Below the pieces are notes generated by a model. The model was given only the letters and a program-made list of their open reading frames with translations. It did not search any database and had not been told where the DNA came from. Positions 42,765 through 52,771 of a stretch of DNA of 64,000 bases are shown here, piece after piece. The stretch spans positions 1 to 64,000 of the forward strand of contig CAJQRC010000010.1 of the NCBI GenBank assembly GCA_905480645.1, read 5' to 3'. This DNA is from an uncultured Tateyamaria sp. GTDB lineage: Bacteria > Pseudomonadota > Alphaproteobacteria > Rhodobacterales > Rhodobacteraceae. Position numbers and translations under genes: made by a program. The stretch's first letter is position 1. Each line of letters starts with the position of its first letter.

Positions 42765-44216
42765 ATGCTAAAATTGAAAAAAAACTTGATTGCTGGGGAT
42801 TGGGTTGACGGAAGTTCGGAAATAGAAAACCGAAACCCGTCAGATTTGAGCGATTTGGTTGGTATATTTGCACAGGCAACTGCTGACCAGTTAGAAATCA
42901 CACTGCAACAAGCTCGTCATGCTCAAGTGGAGTGGGCCGCTTACGGAATTGAACGCAAATATAACGTATTAATGGCTATTGGCACGGAGATGATGAGCCG
43001 TGCAGAGGAATTGGGTACGTTGTTAGCTCGCGAAGAGGGAAAACCTTTGGCTGAGGGTAAAGGCGAAATTTATCGTGCTGGTCAATTTTTTACCTACTAC
43101 GCAGCTGAAACATTACGACAGTTGGGCGATACAGCGGATTCTGTACGTGATGGTGTCGAAATTGATGTTCGTCGTGAACCTGTTGGCGTAGTTGCGATCA
43201 TATCACCTTGGAATTTTCCAACAGCTACGGCTTCTTGGAAAATTGCACCAGCTCTATGCTTTGGAAATGCTGTGGTATGGAAACCTGCAAATATTACGCC
43301 AGCTTCTGCGGTAGCATTAGTCGAAATTATTTCGCGGCAGGATATTCCTAAAGGACTGGTGTCACTGGTGATGGGCTCAGGAAGTACCGTAGGCCAAAAA
43401 CTGACTGAGAGTACTTTGGTGGATGCAATCAGCTTCACTGGTTCTGTGCCTGTAGGTAAAGCGATTGCTGCATCAGCAATTCAAAATTTAACTCGGTTAC
43501 AGATGGAAATGGGTTCCAAAAATGCCTTGGCCATTATGGATGACGCTGATCTGAACTTAGCTGTGTCATTAGCCTTAGGAGGTGCATTTGGTGGGTCAGG
43601 GCAGAAATGTACTGCTTCGTCGCGGCTGGTTGTGCATCAATCGGTGCATGATGAATTTGTTGAAAAGCTTGTACTGGGAGCCAAGGCTATGAAAGTGGGG
43701 CATGCTCTTGACCCTGAAACCCAAATGGGCCCAGTTGTTTCTGAACAACAGCTTGTTGAGAATTTTAATTTTGTTGATTTAGCTAAATCAGAGGGTGCAG
43801 AATTATTATGCGGTGGTGTGCGATTGGATATGCCAACGGACGGTTACTACATGTCTCCGGGTGTTTTTGTAGGCACTAAAAATGATATGCGAGTTAATCG
43901 TGAAGAGATGTTTGCGCCTTTGGCTTGTGTCATTTCGGTGGACAGCTACGATGAGGCCCTGCACGTTGTAAATGATACTAACTTTGGACTGACATCTGGT
44001 ATAGTTACCACTAGTCTTGCTCGAGCTACACATTTTCGCCGTAATGCGCAGACTGGTTGCGTAATGGTTAATCTACCTACTGCCGGAACAGACTATCATG
44101 TGCCGTTTGGCGGACGTGGTGATAGCTCTTACGGACCACGGGAACAAGGTAGAGCAGCTGCAGAATTTTATACAGTCGTGAAAACCTCCTACATTGCATC
44201 AGGCAAGCCTTCGTAA
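42765..44216 (+). CDS. NAD(P)-dependent aldehyde dehydrogenase (ketoglutarate-semialdehyde dehydrogenase-like)
   Basis: A 483-residue aldehyde dehydrogenase. SPWNFPTATASWKIAPALCFGNAVVWKPA, the catalytic Glu in EMGSKNALAIMDDADL and the catalytic Cys in GSGQKCTASSRL are clear; the MGPVVSEQQ and PFGGRGDSSYGPREQG segments fit the 2,5-dioxovalerate/ketoglutarate-semialdehyde branch. AAGGAAC precedes the ATG. The stop overlaps the start of the dipeptidase by one base. It should oxidise an aldehyde formed by breakdown of the substrate imported by the BCCT carrier at the end of this unit; which aldehyde is unknown. Confidence 0.87.
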   Translation: MLKLKKNLIAGDWVDGSSEIENRNPSDLSDLVGIFAQATADQLEITLQQARHAQVEWAAYGIERKYNVLMAIGTEMMSRAEELGTLLAREEGKPLAEGKGEIYRAGQFFTYYAAETLRQLGDTADSVRDGVEIDVRREPVGVVAIISPWNFPTATASWKIAPALCFGNAVVWKPANITPASAVALVEIISRQDIPKGLVSLVMGSGSTVGQKLTESTLVDAISFTGSVPVGKAIAASAIQNLTRLQMEMGSKNALAIMDDADLNLAVSLALGGAFGGSGQKCTASSRLVVHQSVHDEFVEKLVLGAKAMKVGHALDPETQMGPVVSEQQLVENFNFVDLAKSEGAELLCGGVRLDMPTDGYYMSPGVFVGTKNDMRVNREEMFAPLACVISVDSYDEALHVVNDTNFGLTSGIVTTSLARATHFRRNAQTGCVMVNLPTAGTDYHVPFGGRGDSSYGPREQGRAAAEFYTVVKTSYIASGKPS

Positions 44217-45190
44217 TGCTGATTGACAATCTCCAATATGCCAATTGGTCAGAAAAAATCTTTCGGCAGATGCGTGAAGGCGGTGTTGATGCTGTGCATG
44301 TTACAGTCGCCTATCACGAAAACTTTCGCGAGGCTGTGCTGAATTTGGAACAGTGGAATCGCTGGTTTGAGCGGTATCCGGATCTGATTATGAAAGGGCA
44401 GTGGGCGAGCGATGTGGATATTGCTAAAGCAAAAGGCTGTACTGCAATATTTTTTGGTTTTCAAAACCCCAGCCCTATTGAGGATGATATCGGATTAATT
44501 GAAATTGTGCATACTCTGGGCGTACGTTTTATGCAGCTAACCTATAACAATCAGTCACTTCTTGCGACTGGTTGTTATGAAAAAGAAGATACAGGTATCA
44601 CACGTATGGGGCGCCAGGTAATTAAGGAAATGAATCGTATTGGACTAGTCGTTGATATGAGCCATTCTGCGGACAGATCTACTATTGAAGCCGCAGACCT
44701 CTCAGCGCGGCCAATAGCGATTACTCATGCCAACCCATACAGTTGGCTCCCTGCTTTGCGAAATAAGAAAGATGATGTGATCCGTGCTGTAACAAAGAAT
44801 GGTGGAATGATCGGATTTTCAGTTTATCCGCATCACCTCAGGGGAAAATCTGCCTGCACTCTTCAAGATTTCTGTGAAATGGTCGCCCGAACTGCTGATA
44901 CATTTGGAGTACAACACTTTGGGATTGGGACTGATTTATGCCAAGATCATTCGGACAGTGTTGTTGAGTGGATGCGTGTTGGTCGCTGGAGCAAAGAGAT
45001 TGATTATGGCGAGGGCTCTGCTGCCGCGCCTGGCTTTCCTCCGATGCCAGAATGGTTTACTGATAACCGGGATTTTGGGAAAATTGAAAATGGTTTGCTG
45101 GCTGTCGGGATGAATGCTGAAGAAGTTGCCGGTATTATGGGGCGAAACTGGTATCGGTTTTATGAAGATAACTTTACCCCAGAAAAATAG
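44216..45190 (+). CDS. M19 family membrane dipeptidase (renal dipeptidase-like)
   Basis: A 324-residue amidohydrolase-fold protein of peptidase family M19. Metal-site features: a late DMSHSADRST with its His, AITHANPY, and GIGTDLCQDH; the first HxD motif common to the family is not obvious at the shortened N-terminus (MLIDNLQYANWSEK). M19 homologues lie in glycine betaine degradation clusters of Pseudomonas, and their true substrate is often not a dipeptide. It is coupled to the aldehyde dehydrogenase and followed by the unknown 567-residue protein. Confidence 0.85.
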   Translation: MLIDNLQYANWSEKIFRQMREGGVDAVHVTVAYHENFREAVLNLEQWNRWFERYPDLIMKGQWASDVDIAKAKGCTAIFFGFQNPSPIEDDIGLIEIVHTLGVRFMQLTYNNQSLLATGCYEKEDTGITRMGRQVIKEMNRIGLVVDMSHSADRSTIEAADLSARPIAITHANPYSWLPALRNKKDDVIRAVTKNGGMIGFSVYPHHLRGKSACTLQDFCEMVARTADTFGVQHFGIGTDLCQDHSDSVVEWMRVGRWSKEIDYGEGSAAAPGFPPMPEWFTDNRDFGKIENGLLAVGMNAEEVAGIMGRNWYRFYEDNFTPEK

Positions 45191-45200
45191 GGATTAGACC

Positions 45201-46904
45201 GTGGAAACAAAAACGAAAGTTGATAAACGCGTTCCCTTACGGGCTGCTGATCAAGTAATGCGTCTCAATCGGTTGGGATCATTCCACCAGTGCCGACTGT
45301 CTTTTATGCGTATTCTCACACGGCGCATGGTGAAAGAAAAATGGGCTTTTACGCGACCAGTTTTTGATATCAATGCTAATGGCGTGGGCCATGCAGTGTA
45401 TAGCGCCCATACTCCATGTCGCTCCTACTCTTTGGTGGTGTTTGCTCACGACATTCCCGATGCAGATCGGTCTGATCGGGTGATTGCTCATGCATGGGAC
45501 AGCACTTTTACACTGTTTGACGGGATTCCGACATCTGATGATATTGAGCGACTTCGGAAAAATATACCATTGCAAGAAGCAGGTCGTGTTACTGAGAAAG
45601 AGCTTTCAGTGTCTCGTGCCAACCGTTCCGTAAGACTTTGGGAGCATGTCGTGTCGTGTCTGGCTGATGGCATCCAGCCTGAAATCACAGAGATAACGAA
45701 AGTTGGTTATCTGATGCGAACTACTGCAGTTTATGGGTCCGGAAAATTAGGTGCTGCAGATCGTGAAATGATTTCTGGCCGTCCAGAATGTGCAGCACCT
45801 TTCCAAATTGAAATGCTATCTGTCTTTTTAACGCGTACGTATGTCCGTGACTTGGTTCAGCACATCGCTAAAATTCGTGGCAAAACAAAGGCTGTAGAAT
45901 TAGATTCGAACATTGCAAGGTGCATGGGTATTGGTAATTCAACCGGTCTGGGAATGGCTCCATTTCTTCTAAATCATCCCAATCTACTTAATAATTGGAT
46001 TATGGCGCGTGAAACAGCGATTTCACGTGTGCGTAATTTGAGGTCTGCTAGCATTTCAGAGAAGAACATCTTTTGTGATCTTCTGGAGCGTTCTATTTTA
46101 TCTGCTAAACGCTGGCAGTCCGATCATCCGTATCAGCTCACGAAACTTATGGAACTGCGCCGTGACCTGCACATTTTAGCGTCATATGTTAAGAATTTTG
46201 ATTTCTATTGTGATTTTCCATGGGATAAAATATTTTTGTGGTCAGAGGTTACACTTAGCCAAGAGGCGCAAGAGTGCCTAGCTTCTTTAATACTAGAGCC
46301 GTACGGTTACTTAGTCGATCCGCTTGCGGAGAACATGTCAGATGTCGATACAGATGCGTTTCGTATTAATGGTTCAATGACTATTGCTCGACTGAGACAA
46401 ATTCTGGAGCAGCACTATGGGTGGGCTTTGAACATAGATTGGACAAAGCAAGATAATTGTGCGCGAGCGTGGTATGTTTCGGCTGAAAAAGCAGAGCCAA
46501 GATTGGGAGAAAGGTTCGAAGAACCTATCGCTGCTTATGAGCAACCGCTTGCCCCAGGAAGAGACGCTGCAGCCTTGTTTGTGGCGTTAGATGGGTCGGT
46601 GGGTTCAGACACCATAGCTAAGTTTTTATTACGCTACCCTGAACATCGACATACTGTTCGTAGAGCTCAAATCGTTGAAAAGGCTCCTTACGCAGAAATT
46701 CAAGATAATACCATCGGTTCTGATCTTCTGCCTATTGACATGCTACGTTGCAAATTAGCTTTTTTTGGTGCCACTCATTTTGACCCTAGATCAGATCGGT
46801 GGGTGCGTATCTGTCTATTTGGGAATGCTCCCTATCCAGAAGATTTGCAATTTTCTGGGGTGGATGATTGGTCCTATCCACCATTAGCTATTTCTGACAC
46901 TTGA
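45201..46904 (+). CDS. Large soluble protein of unknown family in a BCCT-linked cluster
   Basis: A 567-residue protein without signal peptide or membrane segment. I do not recognise the family. Visible features: an N-terminal RLNRLGSFHQCRLSFMRILTRRM helix, a mixed segment with FDINANGVGHAVYSAHTPCRSYSLVVFAHDIPD, a glycine-rich MGIGNSTGLGMAPFLLNHP turn near 240-260 that could bind a nucleotide or cofactor, and a C-terminal domain with several paired Cys and His. GTG start with only a weak RBS. It overlaps DUF3726 by four bases, so both are co-translated and may form a complex. The frame is open over 1.7 kb and clearly coding. Confidence 0.8.
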   Translation: METKTKVDKRVPLRAADQVMRLNRLGSFHQCRLSFMRILTRRMVKEKWAFTRPVFDINANGVGHAVYSAHTPCRSYSLVVFAHDIPDADRSDRVIAHAWDSTFTLFDGIPTSDDIERLRKNIPLQEAGRVTEKELSVSRANRSVRLWEHVVSCLADGIQPEITEITKVGYLMRTTAVYGSGKLGAADREMISGRPECAAPFQIEMLSVFLTRTYVRDLVQHIAKIRGKTKAVELDSNIARCMGIGNSTGLGMAPFLLNHPNLLNNWIMARETAISRVRNLRSASISEKNIFCDLLERSILSAKRWQSDHPYQLTKLMELRRDLHILASYVKNFDFYCDFPWDKIFLWSEVTLSQEAQECLASLILEPYGYLVDPLAENMSDVDTDAFRINGSMTIARLRQILEQHYGWALNIDWTKQDNCARAWYVSAEKAEPRLGERFEEPIAAYEQPLAPGRDAAALFVALDGSVGSDTIAKFLLRYPEHRHTVRRAQIVEKAPYAEIQDNTIGSDLLPIDMLRCKLAFFGATHFDPRSDRWVRICLFGNAPYPEDLQFSGVDDWSYPPLAISDT

Positions 46905-47551
46905 CTCATTCTCTTAATGAGATTGAGGCTACGGCCAAGAGAGCTGCCAGAGGAGCTGGTCTTTCTTGGGGAATCGCAGAGGAGGCAGCGAAGGCATGCC
47001 GTTGGTTGGCTTCACATAAGTTGCCGGGAGTGACAGCTCTTGCAGAATTGTTGACTTTAATAGACGGAGTTCCTCACCGTAATGTGTCTCCAATCTCTCT
47101 TGATGGTGCTTGGACGGCTCCGTCAGGTAGGTTGTGTCCACTAGCGAGTGGTACAGCTCTTAATGATTGCGCAGAGCTTTTGTTGAAGGAAAAACCAATT
47201 GAAATGATAAATCTATCCTATCCTTTACTTTTGATCCCATTTGCTGCTTGGGCGTCGGTCCATATTAATACCCCTGTTAAAGTGTCATGGTCGAATGTAA
47301 CCATTTCAACGAATGGGAAATGTATTGAGATTAACAATTCAAGCCCTCACATAAATGTAGAGATTGCGACTGTTCTGAGCTGTTATCCAGCAAAGGATTT
47401 TCAAACAGGAGCTTCCAAACCTGGTATGCGAGGTATTATTGAACCATCGGCGTGGGTGCGTTTGACTGAATTTTCTGATCGAACCTATGCTCCAGCAACA
47501 GACGCTTCACGACGCCTTGGAGCAGGTTCTGGTAATTCTGACAATGATTGA
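46901..47551 (+). CDS. DUF3726 family protein
   Basis: A 216-residue soluble protein; the opening SLNEIEATAKRAARGAGLSWGIAEEAAKACRWL marks DUF3726, known to me only as a conserved family. The TTG start overlaps the stop of the 567-residue gene by four bases and no other in-frame start is near. The C-terminal part (TEFSDRTYAPATDASRRLGAGSG) is Gly/Ser-rich and probably flexible. The two unknown proteins are likely subunits of one enzyme acting with the dipeptidase and aldehyde dehydrogenase. Confidence 0.8.
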   Translation: MTHSLNEIEATAKRAARGAGLSWGIAEEAAKACRWLASHKLPGVTALAELLTLIDGVPHRNVSPISLDGAWTAPSGRLCPLASGTALNDCAELLLKEKPIEMINLSYPLLLIPFAAWASVHINTPVKVSWSNVTISTNGKCIEINNSSPHINVEIATVLSCYPAKDFQTGASKPGMRGIIEPSAWVRLTEFSDRTYAPATDASRRLGAGSGNSDND

Positions 47552-47638
47552 TTAGGTATAAGAAACAGGCTTATGCTCATCAAATTTGGATAAAATGAAA
47601 AATCTACGTGCCACATTTAATATGGAATAATATCCCGA

Positions 47639-49447
47639 ATGAAACCACCCTTTACTGAATTAAAAATTAATAAAGCTTCTTCAGGATTTTATGAGGGTTA
47701 CAGCTTGCCTGTTGTTCTTGCCAGTACAGCAATCATGGTTATTTTAGTTTTATGGGCGTTGGTGTTGCCAAGTAATGCCAGTAGCGTTCTATCATCGGTT
47801 AACAGCGCGCTGCTGAATGGATTAAATGGTTTTTATATCAAGACAGTTGGTTTCTTCGCACTCTTTTTGCTTGTTATAGCTATTATTCCTGCCACGGGTA
47901 AGAAGAAGCTTGGAACTGCTGAAACTTTGCCAGAGTTTTCAAATTTTTCATGGTTTTCCATGATGTTTGGTGCTGGTTTAGGTGTGGGACTGATGGTATT
48001 TTCCACGGCTGAACCATTGAGCCTATGGAATTCAAACCCTTTAATACTTTCTGGAGAAGTGGCAGCAAACTCGCAAGAAGCTGTGATTTCCGCTTATCGC
48101 TTCACATTTTTACACTACGGTTTTCATGCTTGGGGCATTTATGTGCTGACAGGTCTTTCAATAGCCTACTATGCATACACTCGAGAGATGCCTCTAACAA
48201 TCCGATCTGCTCTGACGCCGCTTATGGGTAAGGCAGCTAACGGGTTATTGGGCCACTTAGTGGATATTCTTGGAGTTGTTGCGACTATTCTGGGTGTTTC
48301 GGTGACTATTGGGTTTGGTGTAAGCCAGTTTGTTGATGGCGTTTATGCGGTGTCAGGAATGGAATGGCTGATGAGTGATAACTCTGAAGCACTAAAACCT
48401 AGCACAGTTGGTTTAATGGCGGCTCTTTTTGTCATTATGGTACTTTCCATTTTGTCCGCGGTATCGGGCGTTGGTCGTGGAATTAAGTATTTATCCAACC
48501 TTAATTTGGTATTATCCACTATACTACTTTTAACGTTTATTATTTTCGGTTCATTCTCTTTTGCAATGACCACGTTTGGGACAGGGCTGATCGATTATGT
48601 ACTTAATTTTTTTCCATTGTCTTTTGGAGCATATGAACCGCAGAGTGTTGAAGCATTTGCTAGATCCATTCCAGAAGTCGCTAATGCCTTATCGGAGGAA
48701 GATTTTGGAGCAATTTATAGTTCAGCTATGTCGCCTTCTGGGTCTCTATCTGTGTTTACGGATGAAATACCTGCTTCCATCACTGGGTTGGATGCTGAAG
48801 CACTCTATGCGGCAGGAGTTCAAGGCCGTCAATTTGGCTGGCAGGTAAGTTCAACAACATTTTATTGGTCTTGGTGGATTGCGTTCTCACCATTTGTTGG
48901 CTTGTTTCTTGCTCGTATCTCCAAAGGCAGGACTATTAGAGAATTCATCTTTGGGTGTGTGTTTGCGCCTGCAATTGTATGTTTCTTGTGGATGACCATC
49001 CTTGGAGGTACGGCAATTGATCTGGAAATGAATGGAGATGCTGCCGGATCTTTGGTCGCCGCTTCCGACACTGATAAATTATTTGCAACGCTTAAACAGA
49101 TGATTTCTGGGGTTTTCTTACTGGTAATCACTGTAATGTGTGTGGTTATGATTACAACGTTTTTAGTGACATCGGCGGACTCTGGTATTTTAGTTATGAA
49201 CACTATTATGGCAGGTGGTGATCAGGAAACGGGCATTAAGCACCGTGTTATTTGGGGACTAATTTTGACTGCAGTGATTGGCACTCTGATTATTGCAGGA
49301 AGTAGCGGTGTAGAGGCCAACCCGTTTGGCGCTTTGCAAGATGCGATGACCATCGGAGCGCTTCCCTTCATGATTGTAATGTTGTTCATGATGATTGCAC
49401 TGGTGAAAGCATTGAGTCGCGATATTATAAGAGCAAAGCAAGGTTAA
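47639..49447 (+). CDS. BCCT family transporter (betaine/carnitine/choline type)
   Basis: A 602-residue membrane protein with about 12 helices. The glycine-rich segment FGAGLGVGLMVFSTAEPL and the four-Trp-box region FYWSWWIAFSPFVGLFLARISKGRTIREF identify the BCCT family. The long insert between helices 7 and 8 (about 325-385) is hydrophilic. BCCT carriers bring in glycine betaine, carnitine, choline or DMSP, mostly with Na+. It is placed after the DUF3726 gene and before the Mrp operon. Weak RBS. Substrate is inferred to be a quaternary amine or sulfonium compound degraded by the upstream genes. Confidence 0.92.
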   Translation: MKPPFTELKINKASSGFYEGYSLPVVLASTAIMVILVLWALVLPSNASSVLSSVNSALLNGLNGFYIKTVGFFALFLLVIAIIPATGKKKLGTAETLPEFSNFSWFSMMFGAGLGVGLMVFSTAEPLSLWNSNPLILSGEVAANSQEAVISAYRFTFLHYGFHAWGIYVLTGLSIAYYAYTREMPLTIRSALTPLMGKAANGLLGHLVDILGVVATILGVSVTIGFGVSQFVDGVYAVSGMEWLMSDNSEALKPSTVGLMAALFVIMVLSILSAVSGVGRGIKYLSNLNLVLSTILLLTFIIFGSFSFAMTTFGTGLIDYVLNFFPLSFGAYEPQSVEAFARSIPEVANALSEEDFGAIYSSAMSPSGSLSVFTDEIPASITGLDAEALYAAGVQGRQFGWQVSSTTFYWSWWIAFSPFVGLFLARISKGRTIREFIFGCVFAPAIVCFLWMTILGGTAIDLEMNGDAAGSLVAASDTDKLFATLKQMISGVFLLVITVMCVVMITTFLVTSADSGILVMNTIMAGGDQETGIKHRVIWGLILTAVIGTLIIAGSSGVEANPFGALQDAMTIGALPFMIVMLFMMIALVKALSRDIIRAKQG

Positions 49448-49533
49448 CGGGTAGGACTTCACTCAAACGGTCTAACATTGTTGCTCGTAGCCAATATTCA
49501 AACTTATGGCTTTAAGCCAATATAGGAGTTCAT

Positions 49534-52413
49534 TTGTCACTCTTTTTGATCGTTGCTTTACCCTTTTTGGGCGCGTTGCTTCCGGGCTTGATGAATGCAG
49601 CAGGTAGGCAGGCTTGTGCGGGTGTCACGTTTACCATCTCACTTGCTACTTTAGTTGGGTTATTAACTAATTTACCTGCAGTTATTTCTGGTGAACTTGT
49701 AACCGCTCAGGTTGATTGGTTGCCAATGCTAGGGCTAAACTTGACATTTATGCTTGATGGACTTGGCTTTTTTTTCGCCTGTTTGATCTTGGGTATAGGG
49801 CTTTTGATTATCGTCTATGCGAGGTTTTACTTAGCACGTGACGACAATATGGGTGAGTTTTTTACTTATTTATTGCTGTTTCAGGGGGCAATGATTGGTA
49901 TTGTTTTGAGTAACAATATTTTGCTTTTGCTTGTTTTTTGGGAATTAACGTCGCTGTCTTCGTTCTTACTGATTGGATACTGGAAACATTTACCCGAAGG
50001 GCGGCAAGGCGCGCGTATGGCTTTGACGGTTACTGGCATGGGTGGCTTGGCAATGATTGCTGGCATGATGATCATAGGTCAGCTCGTTGGTAGTTATGAT
50101 TTGAGTGTCATTCTACAAAATAGGGATTTAATTCAAAGTTCGCCGCTATACCTACCCGCCTTGTTATTAATCCTTCTTGGTTGCTTTACGAAATCTGCTC
50201 AGTTTCCATTTCACTTCTGGCTTCCCCATGCGATGGCGGCGCCTACACCAGTTTCTGCCTATTTGCACTCCGCTACTATGGTGAAAGCTGGTATATTTTT
50301 GATGGCCCGTATGTGGCCCGTGTTATCAGGTACGCCGGAATGGTTCATGGTTGTTACCACAGCAGGACTAATAACGCTGGTTCTTGGTGCAGTCATTGGA
50401 CTGTTTAAGCATGACCTAAAAGCACTTCTGGCATTTTCAACAGTTAGCCATCTTGGAGTGATAACGATGCTGTTGGGGACAGGCACCTCTTTTGGTGCTA
50501 TGGCCGCGATATTTCACATTTTAAATCATGCGATATTTAAAGCAGCATTGTTCATGTCAGCCGGGATTATTGACCATGAAACCCACACACGTGACATCAG
50601 AAGGCTAGGTGGATTACGCCACTTAATGCCTATTAGTTTTATTATCACCAGCATTGCCGCTTTGTCGATGGCCGGAATACCACTTTTGAATGGATTTTTG
50701 TCTAAGGAGATGATGCTTGAAGAGACTACCCATACGGTATTGTTAAATTCTCCGTGGCTAGTACCCGGTCTGGCGGTTTTGGGGTCATCGTTTTCGGCAG
50801 CATATTCGTTCCGTTTGATCGGCCATGTGTTTTTAGGATCCAAGAGAAATGATTATCCTGCGAAGCCGCACGATCCGCCGGCGGGTCTTTGGCTGCCACC
50901 TGCGTTCCTGGTATTCTTAGTTGTGGCAATAGGGATAGCACCATTCCTAGCTGAACCGGCAGTGCGCATGGCAACAACTTCTGTTCTTGGAGGGGTCACA
51001 GATATACCGACGGCCCATCTAAAGATATGGCATGGTTTTGGACCCGCGCTCTATATGTCAATCTTTGCAATAATTGGTGGATTGTTACTCCTCATGGTGT
51101 ACAGACCTGCTTTGCAGATTTGGGACACCATACCACGCCCAGAAGCAAAAAATATCTTCGACACGCTTATAAAGGCCTTAGTTACAATAGCACGAGGTTT
51201 GATGCAAAGCACTCATAACGGGTCATTTACTCGTTATGCAGCCATTGCGACAGTCACAATTGTTGGTGCGGGTTTTTATGCTTGGCAGTCAGGTGTTGTG
51301 GCTGATGCAACGCACGGTGTACAAACGGCTGGCCCAGTTATGATTGGCGGCTGGGCTATGCTTGTCAGTGCAACATTTGCTTTGGTTTTCTTGCATCGTA
51401 ACCGGCTTCTATCATTAATCCTTATTGCGATTGTTGGATTAATGGTTGCGATTGGATTTGTATTTTTTAGTGCTCCAGATCTTGCGATGACCCAAATTAC
51501 AGTCGAGGTAGTAACTATTCTGCTCCTCTTGTTGGCGCTAAACTTTCTTCCGAACCGTACTCCTATCGAAAGTACTGTGTTGGCACGCACACGTGATGTT
51601 TTTATTGCTGCGATTGCGGGAATTTCTACGATGGGTTTATCCCTGCATTACCTATTGCGTGACAGCATTGCGCCTTCGATCTCTGAGTTTCACCTCGCCA
51701 AATCATATGAAGGCGGAGGTGGCACTAATGTTGTTAACGTTATTCTTGTAGATTTTCGCGGTTTTGATACTTATGGTGAAATTATTGTTTTAGGCATTGC
51801 AGCGTTGCTTATTTACGCTCTGACGGAAACACTTTTGTCTGGCCCAGTCCGTGCAAGATTGTTGAATCGAGAACCGGATCAACCCCGTGCTGGTGATATA
51901 CACCCAATGATGATGGTGGTTTTGACTCGGTTTTTGATGCCAGTGGTCCTAATGGTTGGGTTCTACATTTTTTTGCGGGGTCACAACGATCCGGGCGGTG
52001 GTTTTATTGCTGGGCTTATTGTTTCCATAGCGGTTGTAATGCAGTACATGGCAAGTGGCTTTAATTGGACGTCGACCCGCCTTCGTTATCCATATCATGG
52101 AATTATAGGTGCAGGTGTTTTAATTGCGGGCTTGACAGGAATTGGTTCCTGGTTTGTGGGTAAACCATTTCTAACGTCAGACTTTACTTATGTACGTATA
52201 CCTCCGTTCCAAAAGTTTGAATTAGCCACAGCAGCTCTGTTTGATTTAGGTGTATTTCTGGCTGTTTTAGGTGCTGTCCTGCTCTCTTTAGAGAGCTTTT
52301 CGCGGTTGGCTCGACGTGCACATGTGCCAGACACTGATTACGCTATGGACATAGACCCATCGCGCGACAGTAATCCAGAAGGTATGCAAAGTATGGCAAA
52401 GGAGGGCAGGTGA
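49534..52413 (+). CDS. mrpA: Na+/H+ antiporter subunit A fused to subunit B (MrpAB)
   Basis: A 959-residue membrane protein. The first part is the NuoL-like MrpA core (HFWLPHAMAAPTPVSAYLHSATMVKAGI), followed by an MrpA C-terminal region (FFSAPDLAMTQITVEVVTILLLLLA) and a complete MrpB/MnhB domain at the C-terminus (TRFLMPVVLMVGFYIFLRGHNDPGGGF). This A-B fusion is typical of rhizobial and roseobacterial Mrp systems. TTG start with TAGGAG upstream. The complex exchanges cytoplasmic Na+ for external H+. Confidence 0.94.
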   Translation: MSLFLIVALPFLGALLPGLMNAAGRQACAGVTFTISLATLVGLLTNLPAVISGELVTAQVDWLPMLGLNLTFMLDGLGFFFACLILGIGLLIIVYARFYLARDDNMGEFFTYLLLFQGAMIGIVLSNNILLLLVFWELTSLSSFLLIGYWKHLPEGRQGARMALTVTGMGGLAMIAGMMIIGQLVGSYDLSVILQNRDLIQSSPLYLPALLLILLGCFTKSAQFPFHFWLPHAMAAPTPVSAYLHSATMVKAGIFLMARMWPVLSGTPEWFMVVTTAGLITLVLGAVIGLFKHDLKALLAFSTVSHLGVITMLLGTGTSFGAMAAIFHILNHAIFKAALFMSAGIIDHETHTRDIRRLGGLRHLMPISFIITSIAALSMAGIPLLNGFLSKEMMLEETTHTVLLNSPWLVPGLAVLGSSFSAAYSFRLIGHVFLGSKRNDYPAKPHDPPAGLWLPPAFLVFLVVAIGIAPFLAEPAVRMATTSVLGGVTDIPTAHLKIWHGFGPALYMSIFAIIGGLLLLMVYRPALQIWDTIPRPEAKNIFDTLIKALVTIARGLMQSTHNGSFTRYAAIATVTIVGAGFYAWQSGVVADATHGVQTAGPVMIGGWAMLVSATFALVFLHRNRLLSLILIAIVGLMVAIGFVFFSAPDLAMTQITVEVVTILLLLLALNFLPNRTPIESTVLARTRDVFIAAIAGISTMGLSLHYLLRDSIAPSISEFHLAKSYEGGGGTNVVNVILVDFRGFDTYGEIIVLGIAALLIYALTETLLSGPVRARLLNREPDQPRAGDIHPMMMVVLTRFLMPVVLMVGFYIFLRGHNDPGGGFIAGLIVSIAVVMQYMASGFNWTSTRLRYPYHGIIGAGVLIAGLTGIGSWFVGKPFLTSDFTYVRIPPFQKFELATAALFDLGVFLAVLGAVLLSLESFSRLARRAHVPDTDYAMDIDPSRDSNPEGMQSMAKEGR

Positions 52414-52414
52414 A

Positions 52415-52771
52415 ATGGAGTTGTTAGTTGCATCTGCCATCGGTTTGCTAACCTCTTCTGGGCTTTATTTGGTACTACGATTGCGTACCTTTCCCGTGAT
52501 TATGGGGATTTCTTTACTGACATACGCTGTGAATGTGTTCCTTTTTGCTTCCGGTCGCTTGGTAGTCGGCGCACCCCCAATTCTACAAGATGGTGTTTCA
52601 GGCTATACTGATCCTCTCCCACAAGCTCTCGTCTTAACAGCGATCGTAATTTCTTTTGGAATGACTGCTGTCGTGGTGATGATTGCGCTAGGCGCATATT
52701 TGGGTTCGAATAATGATAAAGTAGACGATCCTGTTTCAGCGCAAAAAATTGATGTGGAGGAGGTGGAATGA
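52415..52771 (+). CDS. mrpC: Na+/H+ antiporter subunit C
   Basis: A 118-residue, three-helix NuoK-like protein (SAIGLLTSSGLYLVLRLRTFPVIMGISLLTYAVNVFLF, DPLPQALVLTAIVISFGMTAVVVMIAL). It starts one base after mrpA stops and overlaps mrpD by four bases. Part of the seven-subunit Mrp complex, here encoded by six genes. Confidence 0.93.
   Translation: MELLVASAIGLLTSSGLYLVLRLRTFPVIMGISLLTYAVNVFLFASGRLVVGAPPILQDGVSGYTDPLPQALVLTAIVISFGMTAVVVMIALGAYLGSNNDKVDDPVSAQKIDVEEVE

Noticed and set aside
42634-42901. Minus-strand frames overlapping the start of the aldehyde dehydrogenase
   Set aside because: They lie mostly antisense to the aldehyde dehydrogenase and its leader; no RBS or recognisable motif.
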